Positions 23,076-30,806 of a stretch of 64,000 nucleotides of DNA are shown here, in pieces. Position 1 is the first letter of the stretch, and each line of letters opens with the position of its first letter. The notes beneath the pieces were generated by a model. That model had not been told where the DNA came from. It made no database searches and saw only the letters and a program-made list of their open reading frames with translations. Origin of the DNA: VRUE01 sp040508545 (GTDB lineage: Bacteria > Actinomycetota > Thermoleophilia > Solirubrobacterales > 70-9); NCBI GenBank assembly GCA_040508545.1, contig JBEVMR010000046.1, positions 23,092 through 87,091 on the forward strand, written 5' to 3'. The translations under genes were made by a program, and so were the position numbers.

Positions 23076-23440
23076 GTTCCCAGCAGCTCGCGGTAGAAGC
23101 GGTAGTCGCGGCGGTCCGGCCGCAGGTTGGCGGCAAGCGCCAGGTGGTGGCGGGCGCGCTCGGTCTGGCCGGTCTTGGCCAAGGCGCGGCCGAGGCAGAA
23201 GTGGGCGAAGTCGTTGACCTGGTGGGTGTCGACCACGGCCTCAAACTCCGCCGCAGCGGCGGCGAAGCGGCCGCTGCGGAAGTAGGCACGGCCCAACGCC
23301 TCGCGCACCGAGGACTTCTCAGGGGCGCGGCGGGCCGCCATCTCGAGCGCCTCCGTCGCCTCCTCGAAATCAGCCTCAGCAAGCAGCTCGACGCCCCGTC
23401 GGTAAAGGCTGAAGGTCGACTCGCTCTCGCTAACGGCCAC
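23072..23440 (-). CDS. Small TPR protein
   Basis: 122 residues, GTG start. About three tetratricopeptide repeats: RRGVELLAEADFEEATEALE, REALGRAYFRSGRFAAAAAE and CLGRALAKTGQTERARHHLA. No signal peptide. Cytoplasmic protein-protein interaction module, partner unknown. TACACT (23447-23452) lies 6 bases upstream, indicating a leaderless mRNA. Confidence 0.85.
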   Translation of the reverse strand: MAVSESESTFSLYRRGVELLAEADFEEATEALEMAARRAPEKSSVREALGRAYFRSGRFAAAAAEFEAVVDTHQVNDFAHFCLGRALAKTGQTERARHHLALAANLRPDRRDYRFYRELLGT

Positions 23441-23446
23441 GCACCG

Positions 23447-23452
23447 AGTGTA
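23447..23452 (-). promoter_or_regulatory. -10 box TACACT, leaderless start
   Basis: TACACT (minus strand) ends 6 bases before the GTG at 23440. Its last base coincides with the outer arm of the nested palindrome 23452-23569. Confidence 0.45.
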
Positions 23453-23569
23453 GGGACCCCTCCCGGTAGGGCTGAAACGTCTTGTACTTTTTCGTCAGGG
23501 CCTCCGGGCGCCAGCCCACCGACACCCCACCGAAAAAGTTAAGTGAAAGCCCTGCCGGGAGGGGTCCCT
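23452..23569. repeat. Nested palindrome between two minus-strand genes
   Basis: Outer arms 23452-23473 and 23548-23569 pair over 22 positions with one G-T. Inner arms 23486-23494 and 23531-23539 pair over 9 bp. The layout (total about 118 bp, inner arm 9 bp) matches the palindrome in the ecfA linker although the sequence differs. It directly follows the epimerase stop (23570) and may also terminate it. Confidence 0.65.
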
Positions 23570-24568
23570 CTACCCGGCTCGGACAGCGGCGATCGTTTCG
23601 CGCAAAGTCTCGCGGGCATCGTGGTGCGGCATCCAGTGCAGCTTGCGGCGCGCCCGCGAGCTGTCCATCAGCACGGGACGGCGCATCGTCTCGATCCAGG
23701 CCGCCTCGGCCGGCAGGAATGGAAGAAACGGCGCGACCGCCTCGGCCGCGACCCCGACCGCCAGCTGCGGCGCCGGCACCGAGTGCCAGCCCAGCTCGTG
23801 AGCTAGGTCGGAGACGGTCAGCTCACCCGGGCCGGCGAGGTTGTAGACGCCGGGCTCACCGTGCCCGATCACGGCGGCGCAGAGGGCCGCGGCCACGTCG
23901 TCGTGGTGGACGAGCTGGAACGAGACCCCCGGGTCGGGCAGCACCGGGCGCAGCGAGGGCGTCCTGCCGAGCGCCCAGCGCACCGGCCCAGGCAGCTTCT
24001 GGCCGAGCGTCAGCAGCGGCACCAGCTCCAGCAGCAATGGCGCTTTCGGCCCGGCGACGATGCAGGGCCGGAAGACATAGGCATCCGTTGCAGAGCCCTC
24101 CAGCGACTCGGCCAGCACCGCCTCGGCCTCGGCCTTGTCGGCGGAGTAGGGATGGCGGGCGGTCCCCCGCACCGGCTCGTCCTCGCTCAGCAGCCCCGGC
24201 AAGCTGCGGTGAAAGCCGTAGGCGGCGACCGAGGAGGTGTAGACGAGTCGCTTCGCCCCGGCGGCGGCCGCCGCCTCGAAGACGTTGCGCGAGCCGGTCA
24301 GGTTGATCTCGCGGCTCTCCCCGCGGCCGGCGACGATGACGAAGGCGAGGTGGACGACGACGTCGGCATCGGCGACGAGGGCGTCGACGGCGTCGCGGTC
24401 GAGGATGTCGCCGCGCCTGTATTCGGTCTTCTCCCAGCCCTGGGCACCGAGGTCGAAGGGCCGGCGCGCCATGCCGATCACCCGCTCAACCTCGGGCGCC
24501 CTCTCGAGCGCGGAGATGAACGACTTGCCGATCTCCCCAGTTGGGCCGGTGACTGCAATCGTCAACAT
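23570..24568 (-). CDS. NAD-dependent epimerase/dehydratase family protein
   Basis: 332 residues from the ATG at 24568; the frame extends to 24766 but the extra residues are not family-like. Extended SDR: TIAVTGPTGEIGKSF (NAD-binding G-x-x-G-x-x-G), ADVVVHLAFV, SSVAAYG, and the catalytic YSADK (Tyr-x-x-x-Lys near residue 150). Substrate unknown; the closest plan is of nucleoside-diphosphate-sugar or atypical reductases. Transcribed toward the nested palindrome at 23452. Confidence 0.88.
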   Translation of the reverse strand: MLTIAVTGPTGEIGKSFISALERAPEVERVIGMARRPFDLGAQGWEKTEYRRGDILDRDAVDALVADADVVVHLAFVIVAGRGESREINLTGSRNVFEAAAAAGAKRLVYTSSVAAYGFHRSLPGLLSEDEPVRGTARHPYSADKAEAEAVLAESLEGSATDAYVFRPCIVAGPKAPLLLELVPLLTLGQKLPGPVRWALGRTPSLRPVLPDPGVSFQLVHHDDVAAALCAAVIGHGEPGVYNLAGPGELTVSDLAHELGWHSVPAPQLAVGVAAEAVAPFLPFLPAEAAWIETMRRPVLMDSSRARRKLHWMPHHDARETLRETIAAVRAG

Positions 24569-24701
24569 GCGATCAATTCTTCCGAAAGTGCGGGGTAGCT
24601 GGCTCTCTCGGCCAGCTTGGCAATGCAAAGTTGTTCCGATTAAGCAAAGATGCCCGATCGAGTAGTTCGGTCTACTACATTCAGTACAAGAGGAGATACT
24701 C

Positions 24702-24923
24702 GTGCCAACCCAAGAGATGAGAGCGCTCTGGCATCCCACCAGGGCACGGATCCTCGAGCTCCTCAAGTCGGCGCCGGCAGTCCGCTCGGAACTGGTCGAG
24801 GCGGCCGGCGCCCCCTACGCAGAGGTCGCCTACCACTGCCGCGCCCTCTGCCGCTCCGGCTGCATCCAATACGCCGCGTCGTCGGGCCCCGAGGCCGACG
24901 ACCCGCTCTTCGAAGCCGTCTAG
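24702..24923 (+). CDS. Mini HTH regulator
   Basis: 73 residues, GTG start after an AAGAGGAG SD. LWHPTRARILELLKSAP and YAEVAYHCRALCRSGCIQY form a short ArsR-type winged helix, clearly related to the protein at 20991 (same Y-H-x-R-x-L-C-R core). It lies directly upstream of the tRNA/ArgRS-like cluster and in the same direction, so it may regulate it, but a terminator-like hairpin separates them. Confidence 0.82.
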   Translation: MPTQEMRALWHPTRARILELLKSAPAVRSELVEAAGAPYAEVAYHCRALCRSGCIQYAASSGPEADDPLFEAV

Positions 24924-24936
24924 CCCGGACGAAAAC

Positions 24937-24971
24937 TCCCTGCAACCGCCCGACTCGGGAGGTTGCAGGGA
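24937..24971 (+). terminator. Hairpin after the mini HTH gene
   Basis: Bases 24937-24947 and 24961-24971 pair over 11 bp with a 13-base loop that is itself partly self-complementary. It begins 13 bases after the HTH stop. No U-run. Confidence 0.6.
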
Positions 24972-25053
24972 TCTCCGACTGGACATGACTTCAGTTCCGT
25001 TGTTACACTCCAAAATTATTGAATAGTTACCTCACTGTTCGATAAACAAATAC

Positions 25054-25126
25054 GCACCAGTACCTCAATCGGTTAGAGGATCGGGTTTGTAAGCCGAGGA
25101 TCCGGGTTCGAGCCCCGGCTGGTGCA
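25054..25126 (+). tRNA. tRNA with anticodon TGT (nominally Thr), unusual
   Basis: A full cloverleaf can be drawn: acceptor 25054-25060 with 25119-25125 (7 bp), D stem CCTC/GAGG with a 9-base loop, anticodon loop TTTGTAA at 25086-25092, T stem CCGGG/CCCGG with a canonical TTCGAGC loop, discriminator A, no encoded CCA. Odd points: C10-G25 instead of G10-C25, a G-G opposition at the base of the anticodon loop (25085 and 25093), and only four variable-loop bases. It ends 23 bases before the ArgRS-like gene, so the two are probably co-transcribed. Decoding as Thr is only by anticodon. Confidence 0.8.
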
Positions 25127-25149
25127 TCGGCGCTGGGTTCGCCGGGACT

Positions 25150-26850
25150 ATGGACATCAATCTCTTCGACTACTTCGACGAAGCGGGAGGCGGGGGTGAC
25201 GCCCAAGCGCACTGGACGCTGCGAGCGCCCTACCGCCCGCATGAGCGCCATGACCTGATGCTCGTGCCGCAGGTCGAAGGCTGGCAGGAGAACGGCGACG
25301 CGCTCGCCGCCCTGGAGGAGATCGAGCGCCAGCCCTGGGTCGACTCGGTCGCCCGTGAGGGCAAGCAGGCCTGGCTGCGCCTCGACGACGCCTGGGTGAC
25401 GGAGCGGGGAGCGGCGCTCGAGCAGGGCGAGGAGGCGGTGGCCGGCTGCGGCGATGCCGCCAGCGGCCGGCGTTTCGCGCTCAACTTCTGGGACGCCAAC
25501 TCGACCAAGGCGCTCCACATCGGCCACCTGCGCAACCTGGCGCTCGGCAACGCGCTCGGCAACGCCCTCGGCGAGGCCGGCGGCGCGGTCGAGCGCCGCA
25601 GCATCATCTGCGACATCGGTCGCAGCATGGGCGAGGCGATGGCCGGCGTCGTGCGCAGCGGCAAGTACCCGCAGGGGACCGGCGAGGGCAACGGGGTCAA
25701 GAGCGACCACTTCGTCGGTTACTGCTACGCCGACTACGTGAAGAACGGGGCAAACGGGGCCTCGCTCGGGCTCGCCCAGGACCACCCCGCCGACTCGCTC
25801 ACGCGCGAGGTCGACGTGCAGGACGACAGCGCCGACGAGCTGCTGCAGCGGGTGCTGAACGGCGACCAGACGGCGCTGGAGCTGTGGTCGCAGACGCGGG
25901 CCTGGGTGATCTCCGGCCAGCGCAAGACCCTGGCTCGGCTCGGCATCCATTTCGACCGCGTCTTCTTCGAGTCCGACTTCCTGCCGGAGGTGGTCGAGCT
26001 GACCGACCTCGGCCTGCAGGAGGGGACGCTGGAGAAACGGGTCGACGGCACCGTGATCTACATGACCGACCGCGAGGAGCTGGAGGAAATGCCGCTGGTG
26101 CGCTCCGACGGGGTGCCGACCCAGCACATGCGGGCGCTCGCCTACTGGCTCGCCGACACCGGCCTCGACGGCACCACCTCGGTTCAGGTCTGCGGCCAGG
26201 AGTGGTACGCCCACGTGACATGCCGCCGGCAGCTGATGGCCGAGCTCGTCCACACCGACAGCGGCAACGGCTTCCACCCCTACCACGACATCTTCCACGG
26301 CATGGTCGCGCGCGAACGCGAAAAGATCGCCTCCTCCAAGAAGGACGCGGTCCTGATCGACCACCTGGTCGAGTGGATCGACGAGCAGATCGAGGCCGAT
26401 CCCGCGCGCGAGGCCGTGCGGCGCGGCAACCCCAACCCCGACCGGGTCGCCTCCCAGGTCGCGCTCGGCTTCTTCCTCCTGCACAGCGCGACCAAGCGGG
26501 TCGATTTCGAGCCCGAGAAGCTGCTCGCCGAGGACAAGGCGCTCGGCTGGGACCTGGCGCGGGCGCGGGCGCGCCCCGGCTCCGCAGCGGAGAACGGCGG
26601 CGAGGCGCAGGCCGGCCCCGGCGCCGCAGTGGAGGACCCCGACTACCGCTTCGCGGTCGTCCAGGCCGAGACCTTCGGCCGCCTGCTCGGCCGGGTCGCC
26701 GGCAACCTCGACGTCGCCCCACTCGCCCGCTACGCGTCGCACCTGGCGCGCTGGCAGAACGCCGAGCAGCGGGCGCCGCACGTCTCACGCATCGTCCGCT
26801 CGACCCTCGACCGCACCGCCCGCGGGCTCGGCTTGGAGGCACAGGCATGA
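25150..26850 (+). CDS. Divergent arginyl-tRNA synthetase-like protein
   Basis: 566 residues, class I aaRS of ArgRS plan. HIGH motif is exact at 123-126 (STKALHIGHLRN). DIGRSMGEAMAG follows at 155-166 where ArgRS has its D-x-G-x-Q/R-x-G block. A KMSKS-like loop is REREKIASSKKDAV (388-401). The C-terminal helical domain (470-560) is DALR-like but short, with an Ala/Gly/Glu-rich insertion near 485-500. The N-terminal 100 residues replace the usual Add-1 domain and are not recognised. First protein gene of a biosynthetic operon, with a tRNA 23 bases upstream. It is unlikely to be the housekeeping ArgRS. Confidence 0.85.
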   Translation: MDINLFDYFDEAGGGGDAQAHWTLRAPYRPHERHDLMLVPQVEGWQENGDALAALEEIERQPWVDSVAREGKQAWLRLDDAWVTERGAALEQGEEAVAGCGDAASGRRFALNFWDANSTKALHIGHLRNLALGNALGNALGEAGGAVERRSIICDIGRSMGEAMAGVVRSGKYPQGTGEGNGVKSDHFVGYCYADYVKNGANGASLGLAQDHPADSLTREVDVQDDSADELLQRVLNGDQTALELWSQTRAWVISGQRKTLARLGIHFDRVFFESDFLPEVVELTDLGLQEGTLEKRVDGTVIYMTDREELEEMPLVRSDGVPTQHMRALAYWLADTGLDGTTSVQVCGQEWYAHVTCRRQLMAELVHTDSGNGFHPYHDIFHGMVAREREKIASSKKDAVLIDHLVEWIDEQIEADPAREAVRRGNPNPDRVASQVALGFFLLHSATKRVDFEPEKLLAEDKALGWDLARARARPGSAAENGGEAQAGPGAAVEDPDYRFAVVQAETFGRLLGRVAGNLDVAPLARYASHLARWQNAEQRAPHVSRIVRSTLDRTARGLGLEAQA

Positions 26851-29006
26851 GGACGCTGCTCGTCGACAACCACGACTCCTACACCTACAACGTCTTCCAC
26901 CTGCTGGCCGGCGTCAGCGGTGAAGAGCCGATCGTGGTCGACAACGACGCCGTCTCCTGGCGGGCGCTCTCGCGCTGGGACTTCGACGCGATCGTCCTCT
27001 CCCCCGGCCCCGGCAGCCCCGAGCGCTGGCACGACTTCTGCGTCTGCAACGACATCCTCCGCTACAGCGAGATCCCGGTGCTCGGCATCTGCCTCGGCCA
27101 CCAGGGGCTCGGCCACCTGCTCGCCGGCAAGGTCTCGAGCGCGCCGGAGGCGATGCACGGCCGGCTCAGCCGCATCCACCACTCCGATGACGGGCTCTTC
27201 GCCGGCATCCCACAGGACTTCCCGGTCGTCCGCTACCACTCGCTGGCGATCACCGACATGGGCCCCGACGGCAACATCACCGCCTGGGCCGACGACGGGG
27301 TCGTGATGGGCATCGAACACCGCCGCCGGCCGATGTGGGGCGTCCAGTTCCACCCCGAGTCGATCGCCACCGAGCACGGCGCCAGGTTGGTCGAGAACTT
27401 CTACGGCCTCGCCCGCCGCCAGCGCTCGCCGCGCTGGCGCGGCGCCAAGCGCCCCCTGCAGATGCCACCGCGGACCAAGGTGCGGCGCAGCCCCAGCGGC
27501 AGCGGCAAGAGCGAGCTGCGCCTGCGCACGCTCCCCGGCGAACCCTCGACCGAGGCGCTCTTCGAACGGCTCTTCGGCACCGCCGAGCACGCCTTCTGGC
27601 TCGACAGCGCCGACGCTCCGACGCGGCTCGCCCAGCGCTCCTTCCTCGGCACCAGCGCCGGCGCCGGCCGCTGCGTGCTCGAGTACGACGTCGAGTCCGG
27701 CACCGCGATCCGGCACGGCGCCGGCGCCGCGACCAGCGTGCGCGCCTCGATCTTCGACTTGCTCGACCGCGAGCTCGCAGAGCACGCGATCGAGCCTCCC
27801 CCCGCCGACCTCCCGCCCGGACTGATGGGCGGCTTCGTCGGCTATCTCGGCTACGAGCTCAAGGCGGACTGCGGCTCGCCAAACGCGCATCGGTCGGACA
27901 CGCCCGATGCAGTGATGATGCTCGCCAACCGCCTCGTCGCCGTCGATCACTTGCGTAAACGGACGCATCTGGTCGCGCTCTGCCACGGCGACGAGGCGGA
28001 AGCCGAGAACTGGCTCGACGAGGCTGAGGAGGCGGTGCTCGAGATCATCGCCAACCCGCCCGAGCCAGCGGAGCCGCTGGCCTTAAGCGAAGGGCCGGAA
28101 GCCGAGCACGTCAGCTTCCGCTGCGGCCGCGGGCGCGAGCAGTACCTCGCCGACATCGCCCGCAGCCAGGCCGAGCTCGCCGCCGGCGAGTCCTACGAGG
28201 TCTGCCTCACCGACCAGATCTCGACCGATGCCAGCCCCGACCCCTTCGACCTCTACCGCCTGCTGCGGCGCCGCAACCCGGCTCCCTTCGCCGCCTACCT
28301 GAAGCTGGGCGAGATGGCGGTCGTCAGCTCCTCGCCCGAGCGCTTCCTCTCGGTCGATCGCGAGCGGCGCGTCGAGGCGCGCCCGATCAAGGGCACGACC
28401 CCGCGCTCGGGGGACCCCGTGCGTGACGATGAACTGCGCGCGGAGCTGACCGAAGACGAGAAGACCTACGCCGAGCACCTGATGATCGTCGACCTGCTGC
28501 GCAACGACCTCGGCCGGGTCTGCGAGGTCGGCAGCGTCGGCGTCCCCGAGCTGATGATCGTCGAGGACTACGCGACCGTCCACCAGCTGATCTCGACCGT
28601 GAGCGGAGTGCTCGGGGGCGAGCGAAGCGCGGCCGAATGCGCGCGCGCCTGCTTCCCCGGCGGCTCGATGACCGGCGCGCCGAAGGAGCGCACGATGGAG
28701 ATCATCGACGACCTCGAGGACGAGGCGCGCGGCGTCTACTCGGGAGCGATCGGCTGGTTCGGGGTCGACGGCGCGATGGACCTCAGCATCGTCATCCGCA
28801 CGATCGTGATGCGCCCCGGCCGGACGACGATCGGAGCCGGTGGCGCGATCGTCATGCAGTCCGACCCGGTAGACGAGTTCGACGAGATTCTGCTCAAGGC
28901 ACGGGCGCCGATGGCGACGATCGCCGAGGCCGTCACCGGCTCGAGCGCGGCGGAGGCCTGGTCGGTCGAGCTAGAGCCACAAGCGGAGGCCGCCGGGGCC
29001 CTATGA
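26847..29006 (+). CDS. Fused 4-amino-4-deoxychorismate synthase (PabA-PabB / PapA type)
   Basis: 719 residues, ATGA overlap with the synthetase gene. Residues 1-195: class I glutamine amidotransferase with Cys82 (LGICLGHQG) and His/Glu in VQFHPES. Residues 230-705: chorismate-binding domain. The motif PIKGTTPRSG contains the Lys that distinguishes aminodeoxychorismate synthase from anthranilate synthase (which has PIAGT). LLRNDLGRV, CFPGGSMTGAPK and the final IVMQSDPVDEFDE block are complete. It makes 4-amino-4-deoxychorismate from chorismate and glutamine, for folate or, in clusters, for 4-aminophenylalanine. The adjacent chorismate mutase argues for the latter. Confidence 0.92.
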   Translation: MRTLLVDNHDSYTYNVFHLLAGVSGEEPIVVDNDAVSWRALSRWDFDAIVLSPGPGSPERWHDFCVCNDILRYSEIPVLGICLGHQGLGHLLAGKVSSAPEAMHGRLSRIHHSDDGLFAGIPQDFPVVRYHSLAITDMGPDGNITAWADDGVVMGIEHRRRPMWGVQFHPESIATEHGARLVENFYGLARRQRSPRWRGAKRPLQMPPRTKVRRSPSGSGKSELRLRTLPGEPSTEALFERLFGTAEHAFWLDSADAPTRLAQRSFLGTSAGAGRCVLEYDVESGTAIRHGAGAATSVRASIFDLLDRELAEHAIEPPPADLPPGLMGGFVGYLGYELKADCGSPNAHRSDTPDAVMMLANRLVAVDHLRKRTHLVALCHGDEAEAENWLDEAEEAVLEIIANPPEPAEPLALSEGPEAEHVSFRCGRGREQYLADIARSQAELAAGESYEVCLTDQISTDASPDPFDLYRLLRRRNPAPFAAYLKLGEMAVVSSSPERFLSVDRERRVEARPIKGTTPRSGDPVRDDELRAELTEDEKTYAEHLMIVDLLRNDLGRVCEVGSVGVPELMIVEDYATVHQLISTVSGVLGGERSAAECARACFPGGSMTGAPKERTMEIIDDLEDEARGVYSGAIGWFGVDGAMDLSIVIRTIVMRPGRTTIGAGGAIVMQSDPVDEFDEILLKARAPMATIAEAVTGSSAAEAWSVELEPQAEAAGAL

Positions 29007-29518
29007 CCGACGGGAGTCCGAGCGTGCCCGAGGCGCCACCTCGCCCCGACGCGGTCGCGGGCGCCCGCATCCGTACGGCGACCGAGGACGACGCTGCGGC
29101 CGTGGCGGCGGCGGTCGAAGCACTGCTGATCGAGCTCGGCGGTGAGCGGCCGTCGGTGGCGGCCCTGCAGGAGGGCGCTCGAGCTTTGGCCGCGGACCCG
29201 GGCGCCGGAGCGTTGCTGGTTGCCGAGTCCGAGAGGTCGATCGTCGGCATCCTCGCCGCCAGCTGGCAGTACGCGATCCACGTTCCCGGCCACTACGGCA
29301 CGATCCAGGACCTCTGGGTCCACCCCGAGTGGCGCAGCCGGGCGCTCGGCCGCGAGCTGATCCTCGCCCTGGTCCGGCAGGCGGCCGAGAAAGGCGTGCC
29401 ACGGCTCGAGGTCGGCCTGCCGCAGGAGAGCTTCGCCCAGCTCGCCGCCACCGAACGCTTCTACCGCGAGAACGGCTTCACCCCGCTCGGCCCGCGCATG
29501 CGGCGGTTGCTCTCATGA
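29003..29518 (+). CDS. GNAT-family acetyltransferase
   Basis: 171 residues, overlapping the synthase stop by 4 bases. Single GNAT domain: ARIRTATEDDAAAVAA start, TIQDLWVHPEWRSRALGREL as the acetyl-CoA-binding motif A (R-x-x-G/A-x-G/A pattern is R-S-R-A-L-G) and FYRENGFTPLG at the C-terminus. It may N-acetylate an amine intermediate; the next gene encodes an amide hydrolase that could undo this. Confidence 0.87.
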   Translation: MTDGSPSVPEAPPRPDAVAGARIRTATEDDAAAVAAAVEALLIELGGERPSVAALQEGARALAADPGAGALLVAESERSIVGILAASWQYAIHVPGHYGTIQDLWVHPEWRSRALGRELILALVRQAAEKGVPRLEVGLPQESFAQLAATERFYRENGFTPLGPRMRRLLS

Positions 29519-30501
29519 GCGCCGAGCTCTTGATGGTCGAGCAGCGCGGCGGCCACCGCGACGGCGCCCCCTGGATCCTCGAAGGCGGCCGCAGGCTGCC
29601 CGGCATGGATGACCGGCGGCGGATCTCGGAGCTGCGCAACGGCCTGGTCTGCCACGCCGGCGTGCGCTCCTGCGGCGCCGATGCGGAGATGGAGGAGGTC
29701 GAGCAGGCGCTGGCCGAGCTGCACGAGCACGACTACCTGCAGGCCCTGCGTGAGATCAGCTCCGAGGAGCCGCTGGTGATGCCGCAGCTGGCGGCCCCCG
29801 GGCTGCCGCCCGACGTGCCGGTCAGCGCCCGCCTCGTCGCCGCCGCCCACGAGGGCGTGCGGACCGCGATCAGCGCCGCCAACCTGCTGCTCGAGGGCGC
29901 GCGCTTCTCCTACGCCCTCTGTCGTCCACCCGGACACCATGCCGGCCCCGACTGGTTTGCCGGCTACTGCTACCTCAACTCGGCAGCCGCGGCGGCGCTG
30001 ACCCTGCGCGACGGCGGCAAGGAGCCGGTCGGCATTCTCGACCTCGACCTGCACTACCCGAACGGCACCGCGGCAATCGTGGCGCGCATGGCCGACACCC
30101 GCCTGCACTCGCTGCACGCCTGGCCGGTGACCAACGTCGCCGCCCGCACCGTCACCCCGAGCAACGAACGCGAGCGCGTGGTCGAGTTCAGCGGCAGCCC
30201 CAACCCCGCCAGCTACCTGGCCGCGGTCGCGCGCTCGGTCGAGTCGCTCGCCGGCAGCTCCAGGGCCCTCGTCGTCTCGCTTGGCTACGACACGGTGAAG
30301 GGCGACCCGCACGGCGACTGGGCCTTCTCGCCGACGATCTTCGCCCAGATCGGCCGCCTGCTCGCCGCCTCGGGGCTGCCGATCTGCGTGGTCCAGGAGG
30401 GCGGCTACGCCCTGCACACGCTGGCCGCCTGCAGTTACGCCTTCGCCGCCGGGCTGCTCGACGAGGCACGCGGTGAGGTCCGGGAGGAAGTGGCCATATG
30501 A
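29515..30501 (+). CDS. HDAC-superfamily zinc amidohydrolase
   Basis: 328 residues, ATGA overlap with the GNAT gene. The deacetylase signature is complete: RPPGHHAG (His141-142), Zn ligands Asp178 and His180 in DLDLHYPNG, a third Asp in LGYDTVKGDP, and the catalytic Tyr in EGGYAL. Closest plan is acetylpolyamine/acetoin-utilisation amidohydrolases. It probably removes an acetyl group from a small amine, in the same operon as a GNAT. Confidence 0.92.
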   Translation: MSAELLMVEQRGGHRDGAPWILEGGRRLPGMDDRRRISELRNGLVCHAGVRSCGADAEMEEVEQALAELHEHDYLQALREISSEEPLVMPQLAAPGLPPDVPVSARLVAAAHEGVRTAISAANLLLEGARFSYALCRPPGHHAGPDWFAGYCYLNSAAAAALTLRDGGKEPVGILDLDLHYPNGTAAIVARMADTRLHSLHAWPVTNVAARTVTPSNERERVVEFSGSPNPASYLAAVARSVESLAGSSRALVVSLGYDTVKGDPHGDWAFSPTIFAQIGRLLAASGLPICVVQEGGYALHTLAACSYAFAAGLLDEARGEVREEVAI

Positions 30502-30806
30502 GCCCCGGGCTCGAGCCCTACCGCCGGCGCCTCGACGGCATCGACGACCAGATCGCCCGCCTGCTCGGCGAGCGCTTCGAGGTCTGCCGCGACATCGCCC
30601 GCTACAAGCGCGCACACGACATCCCGATGATGCAGCCGGACCGCGTCGTGATCGTGCGCGAGCACTACCTGGCCCGCGGTGAAGAGGCGAACTTGCCGGC
30701 CGAGTTCACCGCCGACCTCTTCGAGCTGCTGATCGCCGCCACTTGCAAGGAGGAGGACGAGCTGATGGCGGTGCTGGAGCCTTCCTCAGAGGGTAGGGAC
30801 GCGTGA
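30498..30806 (+). CDS. AroQ-type chorismate mutase (4-amino-4-deoxychorismate mutase candidate)
   Basis: 102 residues, ATGA overlap. All-helical AroQ fold: LEPYRRRLDGIDDQIARLL, ERFEVCRDIARYKRAHDIP and a C-terminal helix EFTADLFELLIAATCKEED. Arg and Lys residues of the active site are present. Beside a PabAB-type synthase such a protein is usually PapB, converting aminodeoxychorismate to aminodeoxyprephenate on the way to 4-aminophenylalanine. A PapC dehydrogenase and an aminotransferase are not in the window. Confidence 0.88.
   Translation: MSPGLEPYRRRLDGIDDQIARLLGERFEVCRDIARYKRAHDIPMMQPDRVVIVREHYLARGEEANLPAEFTADLFELLIAATCKEEDELMAVLEPSSEGRDA

Noticed and set aside
24598..24618. AGCTGGC/GCCAGCT inverted repeat upstream of the epimerase as a specific operator
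   Set aside because: Seven-base arms in GC-rich DNA are too likely by chance, and no regulator can be linked to it.
25027..26781. 584-codon open frame antisense to the ArgRS-like gene
   Set aside because: Composition is that of a reverse shadow and the sense strand has exact aaRS motifs.
26847..29006. Reading the fused enzyme as anthranilate synthase
   Set aside because: The active-site motif is PIKGT, with the Lys of aminodeoxychorismate synthase, not PIAGT, and a chorismate mutase lies in the same operon.
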